Of a stretch of 64,000 bases of DNA, positions 1-12,004 are shown piece after piece. The notes under the pieces are model-generated. The model had not been told where the DNA came from, ran no database searches, and worked only from the letters and a program-made list of their open reading frames with translations. Numbering within the stretch: position 1 is the first letter of the stretch; the number at the start of each line of letters is the position of its first letter. The stretch lies in contig NW_022985456.1 of assembly GCF_010093595.1 (NCBI RefSeq), forward strand, positions 615,744 through 679,743, read 5' to 3'. Both the position numbers and the translations under genes were made by a program. Origin of the DNA: Mytilinidion resinicola. Taxonomy: Eukaryota > Ascomycota > Dothideomycetes > Mytilinidiales > Mytilinidiaceae.

Positions 1-1
1 T

Positions 2-961
2 CTCCACGATTGGTTCTCGAATCTGGAAATCGTGAGGGTTCACTTCGAATACGATAACTCCTGGGGTACGGACCGTTTCAATTATCCGGGAGGCTTGGTC
101 CAATCCGTGTTATTTGCAGAGACCAGCTCAGAACCTGCTATGGTAGTGAAATTGGCAAGTTGGGAGATACTCATGACCAAGGCATACGAAGCTTTGTACC
201 AAAACAAGCACCCTATCAAAAGCCTTCACCTCCAGGACCTTTTACCGGGGCTGGTGTCTACTTTCGCAACGCCGGACTTCCATAAATTTCTCAGCAGGCT
301 TGAAACCTTCAAGATTTCTGTGTCTTCTTCCTATAGCGATGACCGCTTCTTCGCCAAGCGTTCAGGCGGCGATTCCAACTTGTATAAACAGTTCGGAAAT
401 CTATTCTTCAACCACCTGGCTTCGGTCAAACATCTCACCATCAAAGCCGGCCTAGCTCGTCGTGAGTACGACAATACGTACCCGTCGACGGTGCCCTTTG
501 CTACTACGCAGACACCAATGCTCAAGTCGATCCGAATACAAGGCATTCTGATCTCTATGGCTCTCATCGACTTCCTCGCGAATCATTGCAACACGCTTGA
601 GCACGTGTTCTTCGACGACTGCGTTGCTGCACATTTCAATTGGGCCACGCAGAGCTACTGGACTAATACCTGGGGTGAACTGTTCAAGGCTCTTGCTGGC
701 TCTGATTGCAAGAGCTCAACTCTCCGAAAACTTGATATCACGCCTATCAAAAGCTCGGAAATTGTAGGCCCGACAACTGTGGTTGACGTGAGTTGCGAGG
801 AAGAGTTATTTACGCATGCCAAGGCTGGGATGTTCGTGTATGTGGTCAGTCGCTCACCGTGGCAGTTCCGGAGGTTTATCAGGCGGGATGATATGAGGTG
901 GTACCAGGCGGTGCGCGAGGTTATCCGCGCCAATAAGGGGAAAGGGAGGCGCATCCTTTAA
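2..961 (+). CDS. F-box/LRR-like hypothetical protein, 5' end outside the window
   Basis: The reading frame is open from base 2 and ends at TAA 959-961, so only the C-terminal ~319 residues are present and the true start lies upstream. No catalytic motif is visible. The sequence has the irregular leucine-rich look of fungal F-box/LRR-type hypothetical proteins: stretches such as LKSIRIQGILI and TLEHVFFDDC recur at LRR-like spacing. The C-terminus ends in a basic tail (RANKGKGRR). It is clearly related to the next locus: TWGELFKALA against TWGDIFKVLA, DFHKFLSRLETF against EFHDFLVPIDTF, and similar ends (MRWYQAVREVI against TRWHMELREII). The F-box itself would lie upstream. The role is inferred only by analogy, as a possible substrate-recognition part of an SCF ubiquitin ligase. 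Confidence 0.6.
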   Translation, partial: LHDWFSNLEIVRVHFEYDNSWGTDRFNYPGGLVQSVLFAETSSEPAMVVKLASWEILMTKAYEALYQNKHPIKSLHLQDLLPGLVSTFATPDFHKFLSRLETFKISVSSSYSDDRFFAKRSGGDSNLYKQFGNLFFNHLASVKHLTIKAGLARREYDNTYPSTVPFATTQTPMLKSIRIQGILISMALIDFLANHCNTLEHVFFDDCVAAHFNWATQSYWTNTWGELFKALAGSDCKSSTLRKLDITPIKSSEIVGPTTVVDVSCEEELFTHAKAGMFVYVVSRSPWQFRRFIRRDDMRWYQAVREVIRANKGKGRRIL

Positions 962-1300
962 AGGCTCCATATTGGAAGCCACGTGAGCAATGCTACTATA
1001 GCAGGCGTTTGGCGTTCGGCGGGCGGGATTACTCTCAAAGCCATATCGTTGATCTTCAAAGTCTTCTTAAAGTTTCGGTGTCTGCATTAGTATCTTCTTC
1101 GTTCTTCGCAACGTGTGTGGATGTACCATCCGAAAAACTGATATGGCCCACATCGTCAACCGTGGTAGCTAACGTGACTCGCAAGCTTCGCACACACCTA
1201 AAACTTCTCTCTTCCACGTACACGACACAGCAGCCTCTTGAAATTCCAACTTACTACGCTTCACCCTTTTCCCTCCAACTTACCAATAGCGGCTATAGGA

Positions 1301-2598
1301 TGCCTCGAAGACCTACCAGATGAAATAAAACTTCTCATCGTCGAGGCCATCCAAAACCTCGCCGAGACCGAGAAATAAGGCCGCCAGACGCTTCTCCGCC
1401 TCAGCGGTACTTGCTCCGCATTCCGCTTATTTCTCGCACCTGCTCTCTTCGATAGAGTTACACTTCGCAACGAAAGAGAGACCGTGGCCTCGGCACTCGC
1501 TTTGGCCAATAGCCAGTATGACCAGTATATCAAGCAGTTACGTTTCGAAGGATCGATAGATCGGAACAATTACACTCCTGCTACTAAAAATCTCCTCACC
1601 GACGACACGATATTCCCATTGCAAGTCAACCACGTCTTACGCAAGCTCCATAGACATTTTCCGGATCTGGACACTTTGAGAATTCGATTCGGCCTCCGGC
1701 TCCTGGATGACCCCACTCTGTATTGGAACAGTCGATATGGGGAGAAGGAACGGGCTGATGGGAGACTGCTGATGGCGCAAACATATAGAGCGCTGTGTAA
1801 GAACAAAAAACATCAGCTTAAGACGCTTCAGCTTGTAGACGTCCCGCTAATAGAACTATCCATCTTTACTAGCAAAGAATTCCACGACTTCTTGGTGCCT
1901 ATCGATACCTTTCACCTCAGGCTTGGGAAGTATCCAAGCTCCCTAAATAGTTGGGGATCTATCGACACATGCCCGACCTTAGAGAGAATGACGACGATTT
2001 CTGTAGAAAGCTCCCGTCGTTCTTTCTCGATCACCTGCCATCGGTCACATACCTTCGAATCTCAACATGCCACGCCGACTGCTTCGTCTCTCGACAGTAT
2101 CATTGGTACAATAACAGCCAGAAAGAAGAAAAAGACACGTTACCTTGGGACGTCTTCTCCCTGCCGAAGCTCAAAGCAGTCCACTTTCATGGAATTCTTG
2201 TCTGTAAGAAGCTTCTAGGTTTTTTTGACGCTCACGAGGACCGGCTTGAACACATCACGTTCAGCGAATGCGTGGCGGTGGATGTAATCGAATGGGAATG
2301 GAAAGAGACCTGGGGAGACATTTTCAAGGTACTCGCGAGCGCTGAGGCTCCGCCACTGCAATATCTTGAAATCAGTGCCATTGAGGGCCCGGTACGACTA
2401 GAGGCGGACTTGGAAAGCGTGGACGTCACGAAATTGCCTGAGGCCCGGGGATTTGCCTATATTAGTGGTAACAGGGAGTTAAGATGGTCTAAACGACACG
2501 GTGCTCTTTATCCAGGGGATACGCGTTGGCACATGGAGCTGCGAGAGATTATCAATGAGAACAAGATGAGGGGTGAGCGATCGACTAAGCGCCTTTGA
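1301..2598 (+). pseudogene. Tandem paralogue of the F-box/LRR-like gene, broken by a stop and a frameshift
   Basis: From 1301 the frame reads CLEDLPDEIKLLIVEAIQ, an F-box-like start, and is cut by an in-frame TAA at 1376-1378. The same frame then continues with TLLRLSGTCSAFRLFLAPALF and runs to about 1945, where homology to the upstream gene shifts by one base into a second frame (…LGIYRHMPDLRENDDDFC…) ending at 2598. I see no GT-AG intron that would explain either lesion. The C-terminal half still aligns well with the gene ending at 961, so this is a young tandem copy. The likeliest reading is a pseudogene. Assembly error or unusual splicing could imitate it, but two independent lesions make that less likely. 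Confidence 0.65.
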
Positions 2599-3459
2599 TG
2601 AGGAGTTCGCGGGAAGTTCTCCTTCAGTCCTTAGACTAGTAGAACTTGTTAAACCATACATGCAGCGGATATGGCAGTGAAGACCCGGGCGTCCACCTTT
2701 CCATTATATTTTGTTGTGAACCGTTACGGCCAGTGTCCTCTCTGCGCAACAAGATCAGTGGTGCTGTGGCATCAATTCAATGCAGCTTCGAGAAAGAGAT
2801 TCTGATGAAGTATAGACACTCTAAACAACATTCGAATTGCACAACGAATTCATCGTGGTGATGGCAGATAAAGTTCGTGAGCCGTGATGTCGATAGCCCT
2901 ATTTTCACCCTAACCTATTCCTTTCTAGCGTTCTTCATTTCTGTCAACACCAAAACGCCATTCCGCGATCTTCGAAACACCCGCCTCAAGCCCTAAGTCC
3001 CCGCGATTCCCTTTGCGATTGAGCCTCATCGACCTTCCAAAGATAGGCATCATCCCGTCTGCACGAAATACCGCTCATGAACCATGTAACGCTCGCCTCA
3101 AGCCCTCCGGTTGCGCGAGATTGCTTCCGCCATCGCGGATCGAAGACCTTCTGAAGATGGACGCGTTCCCGCTCTGTAGCGCAGCCGCTCCCGCGTTGAC
3201 GCTTCGGAGGTGTTCCGACATGGAGAAGCGTATTCTTTCCAATGTTCTAGAGCCGCCGGGGGTGCGGCGGAGATGGCTAGCTGTGGCTCTCCCATGAAGC
3301 TTTGATCTGGATTTCGATTCAATCGAAACGGCTAGGAGAACGCGCTCCTCTCCTCGATTCCCATCTCATTTCTTGCTTTACAGCGTACGTTTGATATAAC
3401 ATGGCGTTCAGATCCAATCTTTCTTCGAACACTGCGACTCGAGCTTCTTTCAAACTATC
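2599..3459. other. Intergenic, 0.86 kb
   Basis: Only short ORFs of low-complexity composition occur here. I see no conserved motif, tRNA or repeat. The last ~100 bases hold the promoter and leader of the pectin lyase. Confidence 0.5.
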
Positions 3460-4980
3460 ATGCATTCGTTCATCATCTCATTACTGGCCATCTCCAGCTG
3501 TACCGGATCTGCTGCAGCAGTGGGGGTAGTTGGCTCTCCAGTAGGATTTGCGGCCGGAACGACAGGCGGCGGTTCTGCAACTCCGCAATATCCAGCCGAC
3601 ATCGCGCAGCTCACGGCGTGGCTCACGGACAACGTCCCCCGCGTGATTGTATTGGACAAAACGTACGTTGTGCCTACTTATTGCGTCAGTCCTTCTAATC
3701 CATACGGTATTAACAAAATCAAGCTTTGACTATGTTGGTAGCGAGGGTACTGTGACGGGTGCAGGATGTCGACCAAGTTCAAACACATGTCCTGGGCATG
3801 GCGGGCAAGATGCCATCAATGCAAACAACTGGTAGGTTCTTCTATATGGATGGGAGTGCTTGGCTAATGAAGTAGGTGTGATGCTTCCTATCCTAAAATT
3901 TCCGTTACATACGACAAAGCTGCTACTCAAGGTATCAATGTTGGATCTAACAAATCGATAATTGGAGAAGGGAGAAAGGGTGTCATTCGAGGGAAGGGAC
4001 TTCGAATTGCGAACGGTGCACGTAATGTGATAGTCCAGTATGTGAGCGCTGCTAAATCTCTGCTATCGCCGTGCTGACTCTTGCAGGAACATTCACATCA
4101 CATACCTGAATCCCCGGTACATTTGGGGTGGGGACGCCATCACGCTTGCCGGCACAGACCTTGTATGGGTCGACCACGTGAAGGTATGCAACACGCAATT
4201 CTTTACGTATTTCCTCACTCCTGGTCTACAGGATCATTTCGACGTTTCTAAACCGGTCACCAGATTTCTCACATTGGCCGCCAATACTTCGTATCTGGGT
4301 ACGCGCCATCCAATCGTGTTACCATTTCTAATTCTGAATTCGACGGCATCACTAAATGGTCTGCGAGCTGCGACGGACGTCACTACTGGGGCATGCTGCT
4401 GCTGGGGTCGAGCGACCGGATCACGTTGGCTGGAAACTACATGCATCATATGAGTGGCCGCAGCCCAAAGGTCGGCGGTAACACGCTACTCCATGCAGTA
4501 AGTTCCATGTTTCAGCTTTTCATGGAATCCTGCACCCCGCATCTGGCGCCTACGTTCCTGAAAGACCTAGCCGCTGATCCTTTCTGACAGGTCAATAATC
4601 TTTTCGCCGATAACACGGGCCATGCCTTCGACATCCTTGCAGGTGGCCAGGTCGTTGCGGAGGGGAACGTCTTTGAAAATGTCAGAACTACGTTGATGGA
4701 ACCAGTTCAGGGACGGGTGTTTACGTCCCTGAGTGCCGCTATGAATGCAGGGTGCAAACCCTACTTGGACCATGATTGCGCGAAGAACTTATTGCAAAAC
4801 AGTGGCAATTTTAATGGAGACGCGACTGCTATATTGGCTAAGTTCTCGGACTACGATAGTCCGCCGGCGCTGTCAGATACAGCGGTGAAGGACAGCGTCC
4901 TGGCAAATGCTGGAGTAGGCAAAACTGGGAGGAGGCGGCCGTGGCGGCGAGTACGCACGGCTCACCACTCGAAAATCTGA
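3460..4980 (+). CDS. Secreted pectin lyase (polysaccharide lyase family 1), six exons
   Basis: Cleaves highly esterified pectin by beta-elimination outside the cell. Exons 3460-3662, 3724-3831, 3876-4037, 4087-4183, 4264-4497 and 4591-4980 join to 1194 nt (397 aa) without a stop. A signal peptide ([20 protein letters not shown]) precedes the family start motif [16 protein letters not shown]. Other fungal pectin-lyase landmarks follow in order: [77 protein letters not shown] and [10 protein letters not shown]. The WVDHV (Ca-independent lyase type) and SGRSPK segments argue for pectin lyase rather than pectate lyase. The unusual part is a short Arg-rich tail (about 20 residues, [10 protein letters not shown]…) after the normal end near VLANAG. 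The five introns are 44-93 bp. The first uses donor gtacgt and acceptor aag and gives the expected LDKTFDYVG join. Confidence 0.92.
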
Positions 4981-6885
4981 CACGTGGGGTTCGGATGGGG
5001 TTGAGGATACAGGGTAGGGTGTCTTTCTGTCAGATCGATCCCGCAAGGAGTACGCCTAGCCAATATTTTCTCAAATCTTTTCAGTGCTCGCTCTATCCCT
5101 TTAATATGCTCTCCCACGGAGGTCGGACTCGTTTTGGGTGCCTATAAATAACTTTGAAACGATATCACTGACCGTTTTCAGTATACCCTTGCGCCGCACA
5201 CATGAGCTCCTGCGGGCGGAATAGGCTACAGAGGCGTCAATAAAATCTCCAATTATGATGCTCGAGAACCCGCCCGTCCACGTTACGACTGCGTCTGCCA
5301 TTAATCTCATTTGTTGTGGTTGGTTTCATCATGCTAAAGCCAATGGCATCCTTCACTTGACACCACCAAGAGCCTCAGGATTTCAAATACACCCAGGCGG
5401 CGATAGCTATTGTCTAATGCAGGTAGGAGGTACTATTCGCCCCCTTCTTTCCACGCGCGGTTGTGATGTAACATGCAGTCTACCGTCCCGCAAGACAGTG
5501 ATTGCTCATAGACATGGCCCACTGCATGTCGTGGTCACTGCTATCTGGTGCCTTGCGACATGCCAAAGTGGGAATTTTGCCCCCTTCGCAAACCTCGTTG
5601 GACTCGGACATTTTGCGAAGCTGTTGCTTGTAATCGCCAGCAAAATCCGGATGTTGAACTAAGTATCGCCGATGCTGACCGGTGTGCCGGCAACGGCCGT
5701 GCTGTACTATTTCTGACGTATTTCTGACGTCGGGGCGAAGATCGGGCGAAGATCGGGACGTGCCAACCTTGATGCTGCTGCAGGGACCATTTTTGCGGGT
5801 AAAGCAGCAAAGTGGCTGATCGAGCCCGCGTTCCTGGACTAGTGCAGACCCTGAATCATGCAGTGTCTCAATTGGAAGAGTTTGGGAACTCAGACGTCGA
5901 AAAGGAAGCGCCTGGAGGTCACAAAACTCCAATTCGAAGGTGCCGATCTGCAGTTAGAACGCTTCGAGATGATCATCCCGGGGTAAAGAGCCGTTAGATT
6001 CGCCAATCGGTGGTCACAGCGAGAGTGGAGCTGTGGAGCTCTGGAGCGCGACACCAGCTAGGCATCTTGGATTCTCGGAACCGACGTGCCTCTTTAGGAA
6101 AACTCAAAATCCACAATTTTTCTATGGTCTTCATCGATGTGCAACTGTCTGTTCACGACTCAAGGTAAATGTCTCTTCTTTCTGACCAAAGAACACAGTT
6201 AATCAACTTTTGACAGGCTGGTGTTGGCGATAAAACGCCAGACAAAAGCAGTCGCATGTTTCGAATAAGATCTGATCATGGGTTTATTGATACCCTGGAA
6301 TATTGAAGGACCAAACCCCTTGCCATCCAGCCCTAGGCATGTGTCTGCATAAGCCGCCGGCGGTCAATGCCATGAGAATGCTCTCACACCCTCGTATCCT
6401 GCACTATAGCGCGACATAGTACATTTGCACACTAGCTGAAACTTGATCAGGGTCTGGTACGGCCTCTATCGCAATCCTGCACGAGTGTTCTGACATGACG
6501 TCCGGGATCTACCTGGATCACCTGCGACTGACCCCAGAGCGGACTGATTCCTGCATTTCGCCTCTTAAGTTGGTGTTCTAATTTGTGGATCTCTATCACT
6601 GAGTGGACAGAAAGAAGGCTTCGTGTGAATGGATGTAAGATACTCGGTGCTCAACGCGAAACTTGATCATGGACCAGCACCAATGCTCTACCCTGATACT
6701 CAGGGTCTCTTTAGACCCACTGTGACGAGCCCTGGGGGAACGGGCACATTCCTGTTTCCAACGACCGGGAATGATTCCCTGGTTCCCATGGTCCATATTC
6801 CTGTGTATGTCCTTATAAAAGCGTTCCGTCGGGCTGTTTCCCTTGGCCAGTGCATTTATCAATTCTCCGGTTCTTATCTTTCGTC
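4981..6885. other. Intergenic, 1.9 kb, with possible decayed coding remnants
   Basis: No recognisable gene. Around 5730-5990 there are short stretches that look as if they were once coding. One frame reads KRKRLEVTKLQFEGADLQL before a stop, and another reads VQTLNHAVSQLEEFG, but they cannot be joined into a gene. A short direct duplication (gcgaagatcgg, twice) lies near 5735-5757. The rest shows nothing I can support. Confidence 0.4.
6814..6820 (+). promoter_or_regulatory. TATA-like box upstream of the PDR transporter
   Basis: TATAAAA lies 65 bases before the chosen ATG at 6886. The position suits a core promoter with a short 5' leader. Sequence match only. Confidence 0.4.
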
Positions 6886-9800
6886 ATGTCACACCCAGCC
6901 GCCATGCCTGATATCGAGGAGATAATTGCGAGGTATGCTTCACGGAGTCCAACACTGACGGTGTCTCCAACCCATACGACACATTCAAGATACTCAGAGG
7001 ATGCAGCTCTGGTCAAAGACACTGGCAAGAATGGAACTCTACACTCAGACCTCGAATCCGCAGCCAGAAAAGAGTTCCTCCACCCAGAATCACAGCCTCT
7101 CCCACAGATATTGGTGTCAGCAGAGCCGCAAAGCAAATCAAATGAATCAACCCGGGAGTCACGGCAGGATCATCTTTCCCCGAGCTCAAGTTTTTCTCCT
7201 AGGCTCTCACGTCGAACGACCTGGGCCGATCTCCCAGATCTCCCTGAGGATTCCTCGAAGCGACCTATATCGGAAACTCTTCGGAGACTCACCCGACGAG
7301 ACACCTGGCAAGGCCTCGATGAGAGTGTTGGACGTGCGTACCAACCCGAACTCGACCTCAAGGATGAGCTCACTCTTACCGATTCTTATCGTCAAAGGCC
7401 TGTTGCGGAAACCATCAGGAGGCTCTCGCGACGAGTCACGCTCGCAGACCAACTTGATACTGCTGAAGAGCCACAGTGGACATTCGAACGAAAGCTCCGA
7501 GCCGCAGTGGAAGGAATTAGTGGGAACGACAGCACGGGGCTATCGCCTCGTATTTGCATGCGATGGAAGAACGTCAAGGTCTACGGAGAAGATGTTGGTT
7601 CCAGGGCACAGAGCGACATCTCAACCGTGATCAGCGACTTGTACAAGTCTGTCCAAGGAATTTGGCGTAGGAATCCCCAGAAAGAGATACTACACGGCAT
7701 AGATGGAGTGCTCAATGAGGGAGAAATGCTTCTAGTGCTAGGCGGGTAAGATGAAATCCTATGTTGATCTTTGAGATCGTATAATAACAGCAATATCTAG
7801 GCCAGGAAGCGGTTGCACTACTCTTTTGAAGACCCTCGCCGGCCATCATGGTGGATACAGCAAGAAGAAAGGAGTCATCCGCTGTAGCGGCATCTCCATT
7901 ACGAAAGTCATGGAGCGTTTCCGCGGAAGTGTCGTTTATAATGGCGCGGTTGAGAGTCACTTCCCCGAGCTCACCGTTGGTCAAACACTCGACTTTGCTG
8001 CGAAGACCAAAACGCCCCATCGGCGCATCGACGGGATTTCGAGAGCGGAGTATGCGGCCAGGATAACGGACATTATTGGGACTGCCTTTGGACTTCGGCA
8101 CACCTTCCAGACCAGGGTTGGGAATGACTTCATCAGAGGTGTGTCTGGTGGAGAGCGGAGGCGAGTCACTATTGCTGAAATGGTAGGCTTCTCATTTCAT
8201 CTACCAACCGCTAAAATTGGCTGCGAGTCATTGAACTGACAATTCACAGCTGATGACTCGCGCCTCCGTCACATGTTGGGATAATCCGACCCGCGGTCTC
8301 GACTCTTCAACATCTCTAGAGTTTGCTCAGGCACTGCGGGTAGCCACCAACTTGACTGGTAACGTCTCTATCTCAGCATTGTACCAGCCCGGAGAGGCGC
8401 TAGCAGAGATTTACGACAAAGTCACCCTCCTTTACCAAGGCTACCAAATCTGGTTCGGCGAGATCGACGATGCTCGAAAATACTTCACGGAAATAGGATT
8501 CGAAGCCCTCCCTAGGCAGACGACCGCCGAGTTTCTCATTTCCATTACTGACCCAAAGTCTGCGCGGGTGAGAATGGGCTATCAACATCGAGTGCCTCGC
8601 AATGCGGAAGAATTTGTGAAAATCTGGAAATCCAGCGCCGCTTATAAACACATGCTGACTGAGTTCAACGAGCAAGAGCAACGATTTCCCGAGGATGACG
8701 AAGAATCTTATCAGCGCTTGAAAGACCATCAAGTCGTGGAAAAGACACCATTCACACGAAACCATTCCGCCTATACCCTCAATCTTGGCATGCAATTCCT
8801 CATCACGCTGAATCGTGGTTATCAACGACTTGTAGGCAACTGGATCTATTATCTCGTCATGACTACCACGATGGTGGTCATACCAATCATCATCGGAAGC
8901 ATGTTCTACAACATCCCAGAGGATGCTTCTGGATTCATCTCCAGGGGCGGGATGATATTCTTTTCGCTCCTCTTCAACGTCATCATCAATTTCGCTGAAA
9001 CTAGCGCCCAATTTGCGCAGAGACCTATCGTCGAAAAACAGAACTCCTACGCCATGTACCACCCTTTTGTGGACTCACTAGCCACAGGGGTCGTACAGTA
9101 CCCCCTGAAGCTTTTCAACATCGCTATGTTCAGCGCGATTGTCTACTTCGTTGCCCATCTAAAACGGGAGGCGGGTCCGCTTTTCATCTTCATGGCCTTC
9201 ACTTATATCATCTCCATATCAATGACGGGGTTGTTTCGAACAATTGCGATTTTCGTCAATTCCATGGAGACCGCGTTGGCATGTACAGGTCTGGCTATGC
9301 TTCCGCTGGCAATATACAGTGGCTACGTCATCCCACGCCCTTCGATGCATCCATGGTTCAAGTGGATATCATGTTCGTCCAAATTTCTCCCATTCATGAA
9401 AGTCTACTAATTTCAATCGTTTCCAGACATCAATCCAGTTTACTATGCCAACGAGGCTCAAATGGCCGTCGAATTCCACGGCCGAAGGGCTCCATGCACA
9501 ACGCTCGTTCCCTCTGGTCCTGGGTACGAGCACGTCAAACTTGCAAACCAGGTCTGCGCGGTGGTCGGCGCGAAGCCAGGTCAGGCCTTTGTTTCTGGAG
9601 ACGAATATGTCAAGCTGTCATTCGACTTCGAATACGCCCACGTCTGGCGGAATCTGGGCGTCTGCATCGCCTTCTTCGTCCTTTTCACCATCACGTCGGC
9701 ATTAGCGGTTGAGTACAAGAAATCAGCCTCCACGAAGAGTGAGTTCTTAGTGTTTCGCAAGACTACCAAGGTGTCCTCGAAGGTCAGTGGGAATCCTCGC

Positions 9801-12004
9801 AAGCGCGACATCGAACAGCCCCATCGAGGCGTTGAACTGGACGTCATCACGGAGGAAAAGAGAGAGTCCATAGCTATCGAGAGAAGCGACGATATTTTCT
9901 GCTGGCGCAATCTATGCTACGACATTGAAATCAAAGGGGTTCCCCGTCGCCTCTTGGACAACGTCCAAGGTTTCGTAGAGCCAGGTGCGTCTTTGATTAC
10001 TTTCGGTTGCCCTTCTTGACAAAGATCATGTAATTGACATTTTGCTAGGCACCCTTACAGCCCTCGTGGGAGCCTCCGGAGCGGGCAAAACTACCCTCCT
10101 CAATGTCCTTGCGCAGAGAGTTTCTATGGGAGTTATCTCTGGTGATATGCTGGTCAACGGGTCACCACTCGACAAGTCTTTCCAGCGGCGAACTGGCTAC
10201 GTTCAACAGCAAGACGTCCATCTTGCGGAATTGACCGTTCGGGAATCATTCCGCTTTTCTGCGCTTCTACGACAGGGCAAGGAAGTCCCAGTTTCTGAAA
10301 AGTACGCATACGTCGAAAATATCATCGCAGCATTGGGAATGCAGCATTACGCTGATGCTGTAATTGGAACCGCCGAGGAAGGCCTTAGCGCGGAGAAGAG
10401 AAAGCGCATTACGATTGGGCTGGAGCTCGTTGCTAAACCAACTCTACTGCTCTTCCTCGACGAACCCACCTCAGGCCTGGATTCCCAATCAGCGACATCG
10501 ATCATGAAGTTTCTTCGTGAACTTGCAAATGCAGGGCAGGCGATTCTCTGCACCATCCATCAGCCGTCCGCTACATTATTTGAGGAGTTTGATCGTCTTC
10601 TTGTTCTTTCTAGAGGAGGAAAAACGGCATACTTTGGGGATCTAGGGCAGAACTCCAAGATTGCCACCGATTACTTCGAAAGACATGGAGCCCCGCCTTG
10701 CGAGCCCACCGCAAATTCAGCCGAGTACATCTTGGATGTGGTTGGTGCTGGAGCAACTCAGACGGCGATGGCAGACTGGGCAGAGGTGTGGAAAAGCTCA
10801 CCGGAGTGTGCTGCTGTGACTTCACGAATCCGAGCCATCCGAGCACCTAGACTCCAAAACAAATTCCAAGGAATAGACAGCAAATTCCAGTTCAACAAAC
10901 GCATAGATCCGGACGGAAAAATGGAGGCCGACAAAACGACTGATTTTGCAACATCCTGGTTTACTCAGTTCTTCGCGGTGCAAAAACGTTGCTTCCAACA
11001 TGCGTGGCGGTCGCCGGTTTATCTCAACAGCAAGTTCCTCATCAACTTGTTCGGGGGGCTCTTTCTCGGTTTCACCTTTTACCAAGAAAACACGTCAATT
11101 CAAGGACTCCAGAACAAGACCTTCGCCGTCTTCATGATCCTCCTTCTCTGTCTCATTCTCATCGTGCTTCTCCAGCCCCGTCTCCTCGTCATTCGCGACC
11201 TCTACGAAGTCCGTGAGCGCCACTCAAAAATGTACCACTGGACCACCTTCGTCATCGCCAACATCATCGTCGAAATCCCCTTCAATTTTGTCATTTCTTC
11301 CGTCGGCTTCATTTGCTGGTACTTCCCTGTCGGCTGGTACCGCGACTCTGCAGTCACTCCCGGCCGCGGCCTTTTCATCTGGTTCATCTTGTAAGTTTTC
11401 ATCCTTCTCTGACCAAACAGTTCGATTTCTAACATCCTTCCGCAGCATGCTCTACCAGATCTACCACACCACCTTCGCACAAGCCATCGCCATGGTTTGT
11501 CCCAACGCTGACACCGCCGCCATGATGACAATCCTCTTCTACACCTTCATCCTTGCCTTCAACGGCGTCGTGCAGCCGCTCGCCTCCCTCGTCAAGTTCT
11601 GGCACTTCGCGTACTACGTCTCCCCCTTCACGTGGCTCGTCTCCGCCATGATGTCCACCGGCACCCACGATGTCCCTGTCCGGTGCTCTGCCGCTGAGAT
11701 CAACATCTTCCAGCCGCCGAAGGGAATGTCGTGCGGGAAGTACGCCGGCGCGTTCGCGAATGGTACGATGGCCGCTCTATACAACCCGAAGGCTATGAAG
11801 AATTGCGAGTTTTGTAGATTTGGCATTGCGGATGCGTATTTGACCGCTGTGCATATCTCGTATGATGATCGGTGGCGGAATGCGGCGTTCATGGCGGCGT
11901 ATATTGTGTTCAATATTTGTCTGTTTTTCATCACGTTTTATTGTCATGCCAATGGGGTTAAGAGTGTGTTTGGGGGGATGGGGAAGCTGTTTAAGAAGAA
12001 GTAG
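6886..12004 (+). CDS. PDR-type ABC transporter (ABC-G full transporter, NBD-TMD-NBD-TMD)
   Basis: Probable plasma-membrane efflux pump for drugs or metabolites. Exons 6886-7745, 7801-8182, 8250-9372, 9427-9984, 10049-11390 and 11446-12004 join to 4824 nt (1607 aa). The first nucleotide-binding domain has the typical degenerate fungal Walker A with Cys for Lys (PGSGCTTLLKT), an intact signature VSGGERRR and a weak Walker B ending in CWDNPTRGLDSS. The second has an intact Walker A (GASGAGKTTLL) and Walker B (LLLFLDEPTSGLD) but a degenerate signature (LSAEKRKR). That asymmetry is the PDR hallmark. Two membrane domains follow, each with about six helices; INPVYYANEA is a family landmark. The N-terminal ~200 residues hold three spaced copies of a basic RRxT motif. 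A second ATG at 6904 is an alternative start. Confidence 0.93.

Noticed and set aside
3013..3297. 94-codon ORF before the pectin lyase
   Set aside because: No start context, homology or motif; an equally open frame on the opposite strand suggests chance in GC-rich DNA.
5480..5932. 150-codon minus-strand ORF in the 5-6.8 kb interval
   Set aside because: No domain, composition like random sequence, and it overlaps an equally long plus-strand ORF; possible relic only.
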